The notes under the pieces were generated by a model, which was given only the letters and a program-made list of their open reading frames with translations, did no database searches and was not told the DNA's origin. DNA of 64,000 nucleotides, from assembly GCA_903813345.2 (NCBI GenBank), contig CAIIXF020000002.1, positions 9,075,555 through 9,139,554 of the forward strand. The letters are read 5' to 3'. The position numbers and the translations under genes are program-made. This stretch comes from Owenia fusiformis. Its lineage: Eukaryota > Annelida > Polychaeta > Sabellida > Oweniidae. Numbering within the stretch: the first letter of the stretch is position 1; each line of letters opens with the position of its first letter. Positions 28,501 to 40,500 of this stretch are shown piece by piece.

Positions 28501-31500
28501 CCCAAAAAAATTTCAACACTGGGTGCAATTTTTCATGTCTGAAAAAATTGGCATCTCCAGGTGGCTGCTTACTTCACTCATTGTTCAGATCAGAAGTTGA
28601 AGTGCAGGGTGCTTTTGGGGGGCCTTTGGTTTCAAGTAGGGGGCTCCCGGTAAAAGTGACATAGAGAGATCACTGCTGCTATTGATGACAGTATCATTTC
28701 AATGTGATCAATTTGTTTTTATGAGTTATTTATCTTTTCTAAACATACTGATCACACTGCCATCTTTCTATTAGCCAAGGTTATATTTTACAAAATCTGG
28801 TTAATAGGATTCAGATATGTATAGGATATCCTATGATTTTGAGAGATGTAATTTTTATCTGGACCAGTGAGTGTAGCGAATGAGTGCAGATATTGATATC
28901 AACGAGTGGATTAAAATGATATCACAAAAAAATCATAGGATGTTCTATTTATCCCATAGCTGACATCAAATCATCCCACAGTTCACCTTACAAAGCATTT
29001 CACAACGACATTAAGTTTTATTTTGTCATTTGAACTATAGCAAAAACATTAATCATTTCCATATTTGTGACGTCGTGAAATCACCATGTAAGCATAAAAC
29101 GTGTAACCATGTAACAATGCATATCACATTGGCGGGAGTTTTCAAATCCGTGGAAAAAGTGATATCTGTGGAACATTCTCCGTATTCCACAGATATCGAA
29201 TTTTTCCACGCATTTGCAAAATATCATGAATATATACGTGTTATTCTACAGATTTGACCTCAACTATGGGATAATAGATTACATTTTACAAGTTTAGCTC
29301 ATTAAAATAATATCAATTAAATATTAACCTCTTCTTGATGTTCTATACCCCTTATGATACAGTATGTTCAATGAGAAATGATGAAAACTGATTTTGACAT
29401 AGTCTCTTTTGTGGTAGGGTAACATATTAAGGTCAGAGTGCAATTTTTTGCAATTTTGAAAAGTAAACCGCTGAATATTCTAGTTATTCAAACATTCTGA
29501 AGAATTATCAACCATCAATTAATAGTCTAGGTTCATGAATGCATCATTTGTCCAAGAATGAAAGATGTAGATGATGTGTGGAATGAGCTTTTTTTGAAAA
29601 TAGCACATGGTCATTAAATTTCATCAAAGTGCACCCTGACCTTAACATATTCTCTGAAGTATAGTAATAATCTAGATACTGCATGTAGATTTTACCTTAT
29701 AATTATAGTTTTGTTTTGTAATTCCACCAAGTGAAAAAATTGGTCCAGGTCTACATCTATGTAGTCTTGCATGTCTCAATGTCAGTGTATCCACCTGGTT
29801 AGCTTATCCGCTCCTTTAGTCTTGACAGCAGTCTGTGGATGTTAATATAAAAATATTGATTCTCCAACTCTCCAACTTGTCCATTCTCCTCTGTTTGCAG
29901 CACTAGTTGTTTCATTTGTTCTGAGAAACACTCTCTGATCACCAGATTAATCAACTGTGTACATGGAAGTCTATTGGAGCATATGTTTGATACTTTTAGT
30001 TTTGTAAGAATATATGTTGCAAGTGCAAATGTGTCAGATAAAAGAGGAATTAGGCAAAGGAGAGAATTTTTTGGACATTCTTTGTCTTTGATATTTCCAT
30101 GTGGACTGTTATGAAGCTCAATATACTTGTTATTCTCTATAACAGGTCTGATCACCAACTTACATATGCTATGACTAATATCATGGTAGCATTTCCCTAG
30201 TGTCTTTTCACTACTGTTACATTGAGCCTGATGCTTTCTGACCAGAGTAAACAAAGCATGAGAATGAAAGAGAGTAATCTGATTGGACAAAATATACTTT
30301 AATGCCATGACTATCTGTCTGTGATGATCATCTAATCTTTTAACTCTTTCATCTGGTATTTCATAATAGGATATTATATCATATCTAGGCACAAGTATAT
30401 AGAAGCTTCCCATTGTATGAGGGAACTCTTCTGTATGAGGCATCTTCAGGCAGAAACATAAGTCAATATCAGTTACACATAATAGTCCCCCAACACGTAG
30501 GCGGATACTTGGTCCATGTGTGAATTTATCTAGCTGTACTTCATTGTATTTCAGTTTGGATGATTCAATGGGGTTATCCTTTAGTTTTATCTCATCACTG
30601 TATACCAGGATACCCTCTGAGTCTAGTTTTGATAGACTTTCCTTCACAACTTGTGGCAGAAGTTTTTTAGTGAAATACCATGAATTAATGAGACAACTGG
30701 AATCTGTTAACTCTTGATATTGAGATAATTGTTGATGTTGTGAGGGATGAACTCTGCATTTATATTCTGGTTCCTTTAATGTCTCATCTTTGATGATCTG
30801 AACGTAATCAGAATGAACCATTGGAAGTATATAATCTATTTCATTTGGTGTTTGTATCTTTGTCTGATTTGACATACTTCCATTTAAATGTACATCCCAT
30901 ACTGCTAGTGCAGGATGTGAACTGCTCAGTTTATCACAGATTGGTTGTACAATACGTGTCCTGATGTGTGCCTCATGTCTGACCAGTTCAGCTCGACTGT
31001 GCTTTAGTTTAACAAGGTTGTGAACGTCTGTTACAAAATCTGTCAGTTGTTGTTCTTGATTTTCATCAAGTGTGTCCTTCACTAAATGTTCATCACTTCT
31101 TGCTTCAGCCATATTGAAATGTGTTGATGTAATTTTGTGTTCACAAACAACACTGTTATTACTCAGCATTGGTCGAAGCTCACTAAATGTTCATCACTTC
31201 TTGCTTCAGCCATATTGAAATGTGTTGATGTAATTTTGTGTTCACAAACAACACGCTAATGATCAAAACTCACATCACTTTTTGCTTCAGCCATATTGCT
31301 GATACCTCTGTTCATACATGACAGTGTATTTTATTTTTTGTTACATCATACTTCTTCAGTACTTCTGATGTTTTGTTTCACAAGAATGTCACATTTCCCC
31401 ACACCTTGTATTTATTTGAGTTTATTTGAGAGAATGCTTATCTTATTTTTCAGTGTCACAGATCTGTATGAGTCTGTGTTTTTGATTGCATACATGTTCA

Positions 31501-34500
31501 GACTACATATGCACATTAAAGGCCGAATCAGATCTAGCAAGTAGTTAGTATCATGTTTTTGAGGAGAATTGTTATCCCACCGAACAAAGTTCGAGGGGGA
31601 TATAGGAAAGCCGTTCGTCTGTCCATCGGTTTGTCTGGGCGATAACTCAAATGCTGGTTGACAGATTTGATTTAAATTTTATGAGCTTATGCCTTATGGG
31701 GGTAGAACCTCTGCTCGAGAAGGAATTTTCAATATGGCCACTTAATTAAAAAATGGTCACCATTTTTATAAGAAATGTAATCTTTGATTACTCAAATACT
31801 ATATAGTAGACGGATTTCGTTCAAATTTTATATGCTGATGCCTAGGGACAAAGGAGCTACGCCGAAGAAGAGATATTCAAAATGGCTGCTAAATATCAAA
31901 ATGGTGGATATTTTTCAAAAATAAATCGTTGATAACTCAAATGCCAGTAAGAGGATTTGGTTCAAATTTTATATGATGATGCCTAGGGACAGAGTAGATT
32001 TGTTCAAGAAAGAATTTTCAAGATCTTTGATAAATCAAATACTAGTTGACGGATTTGGTTTAAATTTTATATGTTGATGCCTAGGGATAAAGGAGCTAAG
32101 CTGAAGAAGAGATTTTTAGATTGGCTGCTAAATAACAAAATGGTTGCCATTTTTCCTAAAAAAAGTAATCTTTGATAACTTAAATACTAGTTGAGGAATT
32201 TGGATCAAATTTTATAAGCTGATGCCTCGGGACAAAGATTAGCTACCCTGAAGAAGAAATTTTCAAAATGGCTGCTATATATCAAAATGGGGGCCATTTT
32301 TCGCAAAAGAACGTATTCTTTGATAACTCAAATAGCAGACTTAGCAGTGAATGGATTTTTTGGAAATTTTATATGCTGATGCCTAGGAACTCAGTAGCTC
32401 TGTTTGAGAAAGATTTTCAAAATGGCGGCTGAATTTCAAAATGGCTACCATTTTTCGTAAAAAAGGAATGTAATCGTTGATAACTCAAATGCTAATTGAT
32501 GGATATGGTTTACACTTTATATGTTGATGCCTAGGGATAAACAAGCCCTGCTCAAGAAGGAATTTTCAAGATGTCCACTAATAAGCAAAATATGTTTTCT
32601 TCGGTGGGATTTGCTACTCTGTGGAGTTGCTGTTTTTCTAGTTTCAATTATAGAAAGATTTTTACAGTATTACATTCATAATACAGGGCGTCCACAAAAA
32701 AAGTATACCCAACTTCAATGCCAGGTTACTAGAATTCTGAGCAATTTAAAAAAAATACAAAGGTAGCAGTAAAAGGCCTAGTTTGTCATCCATCCAATGG
32801 TACCAAGATCATAATGTAACCGTCATGGATGACTGAGCAATCATGACTTTTATGAAAGGTGGTAAAATCAGCACAGTGCCAAGTTAGCATGCAAGTAGGA
32901 ATGACACAGTGAATGTTTTTTGTGTTCAAAACATAATATTAAATTGACACTTGTTTTATGTTCTTCACACTTTTGCATAATTTCCCATAACTTTTAGTTG
33001 GTACCTCCCTCTCAAGAAATTGGATCCGAAGAGTCTCTTGAACAGCAATGAAACTTCTACTTGCTGATATGCAGCTTTGAAGTCAATTGTATCCCAATGT
33101 AAAGTTAATAACCATTGCTGAAATCCTCAATTTCTCAGAAGAACTCGAGTTTATTGAGTCTAAACAAGTAGATTAATGTGGAACAGTATTGCTAGAAACC
33201 ATTTCAATAGTAAGAATAGTGATTCTATAAACAGTACATGGGATTTGCCTTTTAGAACTTTTTGTTGGCTCTACTGCTTAGGTGTCAGTTGAACCATTTT
33301 TGCAGGCCTATTTTGGAGTAAGTTAAGCTTTTTGCTAAACCTTTTTTCATAAGAGAGTTACTCAGTCCCAAGTCCAGTTCAGTATGGAAGGCCTATCGTC
33401 CAACTAAATGTGACAAAAAATTGAATGCTAAGCCAATTACACATCAATTGCCACACAGGAAGGTAACTTGGCACAGTGCTAATTTTACCACCTCTCATAA
33501 TGGTCAAGATTACTCGGTCATACATGACAGTTACATTATGATCTTGGTACCATTTGATGGAGAATAAATCAGGCTTTTTACTACTACCTTTGTATTTTAT
33601 AAAAACTGCTTAGGATTCCAGTAATTTGGAATTTAAGTTGGGTATACTTTTTTGTGGACACCCTGTATATTATTTTTCTATTTTCTATGGTTAATTTTAT
33701 TATAATTTGGAAAACTGTAAACATTTCCCCCCATTTTTGCACTTTGAAACTTCAATAACTTCACCACTTTATAACATATTGTGGATCTTTTGTAAGATAA
33801 AGCCAAATGTATAAAGCACATTACTAAATGTAATGATATAAAATCATGTTTTGTTCAAATGTTTATTGATAAGGTACTATTCAATATATACTCATTATAG
33901 AAAATAACAATAGAAGTTTATCTAGAGAAGGGGCGTCTACCTAGTTCTTGAACCTACTAATGTCATTATCAACCTTGTTAAAGGCAGCCCTGTCAAGGTT
34001 TTGTCATTCTTTGCAAGATAAAATGCATATCAATGACACTTATTTTTCATATCTTGAAGTTCTTAATAAATAGATAATGTACTTGACATTAGAGATTTTT
34101 TAAAGAGACAATCAGATCCAGCGAGCACATAAAACAAAAATTGATAGGTTAATTGTACATGTTGCTTTCAATTTTATCACCCCCTATAGATCTGATTCTG
34201 TCTCTGAACTAATATATTTTTTCACTTTTAGCTACATATACATGTTTTGGAGAATTCGTTCAATTTTTACCAAGATTTTTTCTGATCACACAAGTACCAG
34301 TGATTGGATTTGGTCCTAGTTTTACTTGTATACACTACCGTCTGATCACCTCCACTCAAAAAAGATTCAACTACAATGGTATAGGATGAGCACTCACAGA
34401 ATTTGACTTTCATTTTAAAGAAATTGGTATCATTTTACCTCATGTGAGTAGATTTCGACAAAAGGAGACTGCTTACCGGTTAATTCTATCATTGTTTTTC

Positions 34501-37500
34501 TAAAATGAGAAGGGATTTGAAAAAATACCTTTGTTCATAAGAATTTGCTACTCTGGGGTCTGTCTCTAACGTAAAGTCGTTCGTTTTGTTGTTCACATCA
34601 TTTTATTCTTTTGGGACTAGACATAGTGGGGGTCAATTTTCTATGACTGCTCATGAGGTGTCATATAGGCTATCGCGAGTCGTTTCTCATAGAAAAGTGT
34701 TTATTGTGAGGCCTAAAAGATTGCAACAACTCTTCATTTTTTTCTTTTAATTTTCAGATATGTTACATGGTAAGAAGTTCTAGAGCTTATTATCCCATCG
34801 AACGAAGTTCGGAGGGATATAGGGAACGCCTCCGTCCGTCCTTCCGTCCGTCCGTCCGTCCGGGCAATAACTCAAATACCGTTGGCCCGATTTTGCTCAT
34901 ATTTTGTACACATATACCCTATGGGGGTAGAAGTTCTGCTCGAAAGCCTTTTCTGCTCGAAAAGTAGTGGAGCGATTTTGTTCATATTTGGTATGTGAAT
35001 ACTATAAACATTCCACACTGTCTAAAGACACTTTTGGTAGAAGGCAGCCATTTTGAAAAATGACCGCCATTTTGAAAAATGGCCACCATTTTAACGTATT
35101 TTACTATAACTCGAAAAGTAGTGGAGCATTTTGTTCATATTTGGTATGTGAATACTATAAGCATGACACACTGTCCTATGACACTTTTGGTAGAAGGCGG
35201 CCATTTTGAAAATTTTTTTGAAAAATGGCCGTCATTTTAACGTATTTTACTATAACTCGAAAAGAAGTGAAGCGATTTTGTTCATATTTGGTATGTGAAT
35301 ACTGTAAGCATGGCACACTGTCTAATGACACTTTTGGTAAAAGGCAGTCATTTTTCAAAATGGCCGCCATTTTAACGTATTTTACTATAACTCAAAAAGT
35401 AGTGGAGCGATTTTGTTTATATTTGGTATGTAAATACTATAAGCACGGCACACTGTCTTATGGCACTTTTGGTAGAAGGTGGCCATTTTGAAAAATGGCC
35501 ACCATTTTAACGTTTTTTACTTTAACTTGAAAAGTAGTGGAGCGATTTTGTTCATATTTGGTGTATGAATACTATAAGCATGACACATGGTCTAATGACA
35601 CTTTTGGTAGAAGGCGGCCATTTTGAAAAATGGCTGCCATTTTTGCTATATACTTTGTTTGTAAAAATGCCATCCATGGCTGTTCGATGGGATTCGCTAC
35701 GCTTTGGCGTTGCCGTTGTTCTGGTTAACTTTAAGGCGGCAATCTCGCATTCTGGTGGCCATTTTAGAAGTTTTTAGATAACTGTTGTCATCACGATTCC
35801 AGAAAAACCACTGAACGGATTTACTTCAAATTTTCACACATGTTACATGGTACAAAGTTCTAGAGCTGCTTACATTTTGGGCTGCCTTCTGGTGGCCATC
35901 TTGGAAGTTTTTAGATAAATCTTGTCATTGCAATTTCAGGAAAGCCACTTGATGAATTTACTTTAAATTTCACACATGTTACATGGTAAGAAGTTCTAGA
36001 GCTGACTAACTTTTCAGTGGCCATCTTGCATTCTGGCGGCCATCTTGGTAGTTTTTAGCTCACATGGTGAGCTTAAGAACTTCTTACCATGTAACATGTG
36101 TGAAAATTTGAAGTAAATCCGTCAAGTGGTTTTCCTGGAATCGTGATTACAAGATTTATCTAAAAAACTTCCAGAATGAAAGATGGCCACCAAAAATGTT
36201 ATCAGCTCTAGAACTTCTTACCATGAATCATGTGTGAAAATTTGAAACAAATTCATTAAGTCGTTTTTCTTGGAATCGTGATGACAAGATTTATCTAATA
36301 AATAGTACCAAGGGTACTGGGCTCACGTGGTGTTGCTCTAAAGTGAATGATGGTTAATAATAAATGGCAGAAAATAAAAAAATGGATGTAATTCTTGCTG
36401 ATTTTTTGTAACAAAATTATTTCATACAACTACTCTTTACAGTGACATGACTTTTTACAATGCAGGATACCTGAAATTATTTGTAAAGCTAGGAAATGGG
36501 CCACAAGTGAATTTCGCAAGATGAAAATGGCAACATTTTGAAAATAGGCGAGCTTTTGAACCAAGAGTCATAAGGGAGTTTTCTGTATTGATGTTTAACA
36601 AATATAACTTAAAACGGGAATCCTATTGACACAGGTTTTAAAGCAAATGGTCCGAGAGTGAATTTTGCGAAACAAAAATGGCTGCCATTTTGAAAATAGG
36701 TGAGCTTTTGAACCAGGAGTCATAGGAGGTTTTCTATATTGATGTTGAACAAAATAACTTAAAATGGGAATCCTGTTGACAGAGGTTTTAAAACTGGCCA
36801 GTGGTCCTTTTTCCATATAGCTTTGAAATCTCGTTAAAGTCTCGTTTTTAATGAGATTTTAGGAGATCTTCATTTTTAACCATTAAAGGCTAACATTTTC
36901 TTCTATTTGATAGCATTCTATGAGTAATTTTCTACCAAATCAATTTTGATTTGCATCATTATTTACCTTTATTCAAATTTTAATGCTTTTATAGTGGTCT
37001 AAAAATGGTCGGGCTAATTGCCATCAACACGACGCTGAAAAACCTTTAAAAGTTCATTTACTCTCACAAGGATCACAATTTTAATGTGAAATCACAATCG
37101 ACATGTCAATGGTGTTTAGGTCCAAATTAGTCAAGGTCTATAGAAGTGGTATCTCCCTCCATGTTTCAATGTCAATGAGTTCAGATTGTGAACTTATCTG
37201 CTCATTCAGTCTTAACAGAAGTCTTTCTACATCAATTAAAAGTACATTGCTGAAATAATTGGTCAAGGTCTATAGAAGTGGTATCTCCCTCCATGTTTCA
37301 ATGTCAATGAGTTCACATTGTGAACTTATCTGCTCATTCAGTCTTGACAGTAGTCTTTCTACTTCAATTAAAAGTACATTGCTGTAATAATTGATCAAGG
37401 TCTATAGAAGTAGTATCTCCCTCCATGTTTCAATGTCAATGAGTTCACATTGTGAACTTATCTGCTCATTCAGTCTTGACAGTAGTCTTTCTACATCAAT

Positions 37501-40500
37501 TAAAAGTATATTGCTGAAATAATTGGTCCAAGTCTATTGAAATGCTGTCTCCCTCCATGTTTCAATGTCACTGTGTTCACATTGTGAACTTATCTGCTCA
37601 TTCAGTCTTGACAGTAGTCTTTCAACATCAATTAAAAGTACATTGCTGAAATAATTGGTCAAGGTCTAAAGAAGTAGTATCTCCCTCCATGTTTCAATAT
37701 CAATGAGTTCACACTGTGAACTTATCTGCTCATTCAGTCTTGACAGTAGTCTTTCAACATCAATTAAAAGTACATTGCTGAAATAATTGGTCAAGGTCTA
37801 TAGAAGTTGTATCTCCCTCCATGTTTCAATGTCAATGAGTTCACATTGTGAACTTATCTGCTCATTCAGTCTTGACAGTAGTCTTTCTACATCAATTAAA
37901 AGTACCTTGCTAAGTTTTGTATTTTCATCATATAGCATCGTCAGCTCTGGAAATTGGTGCTCATTTTCTGCTGACAAGATCAGGTTCCTCTCACTTTGAG
38001 TGAACTTATCACTGGTAGTGCTTTGCAGGATTATTTGTTTCAGTCTTTCTAAACTGCACTGTCTGAACACCAGATCAATCAGGTGTGTACATGTTAAGCC
38101 AGTGGAACATATGCTTGATGTTTTTAGTTTTGTAAGAATGTATGTTGTAAAAAGAAATATGTCAAAAGAATCAAATGGTCTCTTAATGAGATCAGTTTCA
38201 TGACATTCTATATCTTTGATATTTCCATGTAAAGAATGACTAAGCTCAACATACTTGTTATGCCCCGTAGATCTAAGAATCAACTTACATAATCTGTGAC
38301 TTACATCATGATAGCATTTCCCTAGGGATCTATCATTACTTTCACATTGAGTCTGGTGAATGCGGACCTGAGTAAACAAAGCATGAGAATAAAAGTTTGC
38401 TTTTTCCCCTTTTAGATGCTTCTTAACCTGGGATAAAACAAACTTTAATGCCATGACTATCTTTCTGTGATGATCATCTAATCTTTTAACTCTTTCAGCT
38501 GGTATTTCATAATATGACAATAGCCACCTTCATTTGGCTACTGCTATGTAGAATTTGAATCTACTATTCGTATAAGGCAACTCAAGCTTCTTCAGGCAGA
38601 AACATAAGTCAATGTCAGTAGCACATAATAATCCTCCAACACGTAGGCAGAGACTTGTTACATGTCTTTCTTTATCTAGCTGTACTTCATTGTATTTCAG
38701 CTTTGATGATTCAATGGGTTCCTCCTCTAGGGCTATCTTACCCTTGTATACCAGGCTACCCTCTGAGTGTAGTTCTAATAGACTTTCATTCACAATTTGT
38801 GGTAGATATTTCTGAATAAAACTGTATGGTTCAAGAAAACCCTTTGAATCTAATAACCCTGGATATTGAGACAATCGTTGATGTTGTGAGGGATGAATCC
38901 TGCAGTCTATTACTTCCCAATCAATATCACAATGTTGTTTCATTTGAACATGATCAGAATGGACCATTGGAAGTACATAATCCAATTCATTTGGTGTATC
39001 TATCTTTGTCTGATTTGACGTACTTCCATTTAGATATACATTGGATACTGCTAGTGCAGGATGTGAACTGCTCAGTTTATCACAGATTGGTTGTACAATA
39101 CGTGTCCTGATGTGTGCCTCATGTCTGACCAGTTCAGCTGGACTGTTCTTTAGTTTAACATCGTTGTATACCTCAGTTACAAAATCTGTCAGTTGTTGTT
39201 CTCCATTTTTATCAAGTGTGTCCTTCACTAAGTGTTCATCACTTCTTGCTTCAGCCATATTGAAATGTGTTGATGTAATTTTGTGTTCACAAACAACACT
39301 GTTATTACTCAGCATTGGTCGAAGCTCACTAAATGTTCATCACTTCTTGCTTCAGCCATATTGAAATGAGTTGATATAATTTTGTGTTCACAAACAACAC
39401 GCTAATGATCAAAACTCACATCACTTTTTGCTTCAGCCATATTGAATAGTGTCAATATAACTGTGTGTTCAATGTTCATATATGATTAATGTTTAAAGTT
39501 ATTTAAGTTGTATGTTTAAATATTCATGTAAATCCTGATACTCAATTGTATATAGTATTACTCCAACAATATGACATCCACATCATCAAATCCCACCAGA
39601 ATGGCTGGTTGATATAGTTTTTTATGAAATAATTTACTGCTACATGGTGGGTTATGATAAACTAGACCGAAAGCTTTCAAATGGGAAGTGTTTTTGTAAT
39701 GAATACAGCCAGGAGCAGATGTTTATGAAACTAAAATGAAACTGAAACTAACATTCCCAGAAGTAGCATTTTTAGAAATACAAGTGCTCTTCCATCTTCT
39801 TCCCATTTACTAATCTTATCCAATCAATTTGACATTCAATTTTAAGCAAACATGTTCGATACAGTGTATTTTTGTCTATTTTTTTTAATTGCTAGTGCAG
39901 TGCCTTTAAAGGGATATTCCTTGCCAGCCCATCTCTCTCCTAATGTGGTAGCTATAACCATATATTACTTTCCATGTTTAGGCACCTTTAAAGCTGTTGC
40001 TACAATTTGTCGTTATTCTAAAAAATTGCATAATATTTTTTAACTTTGCGCATAATTTCAATTTTCCCCTTTCAGAATTTCCTTTTTTGCTTGCAGAATT
40101 TTTGGCTGAATTTCTTTTTTTTTCATGCAGAAAACTAAATATGCATGTGTGAATAAATAAGATCTTACCTAGAGAATGAATGATAATTTAAAAATGGAAT
40201 CGGTAGAATTAAGATGTTAAAATCCTAGTACAAGTGAAATTTTCTGTGTTAGCTCAAGGGGGGGGGGGGTACAAGATGTACATACTGTATACTCAAAATG
40301 GGCTAAACATTAATATTAAAGCATGTTGTGAAGTTCAAGACAATTTAACCTCCAGAAAGACATTTTTTATTCAGTTAACTAATCTTTGAAGGTTTACTTG
40401 CCATAAAAGTTGTCTTGTGTATTGCTAGAATTGAGTCACGATAGTTTAGTGGCTTTGGATTCAACGCCAGACAAAGGAGGTATCCTAATGCACAATTTGT

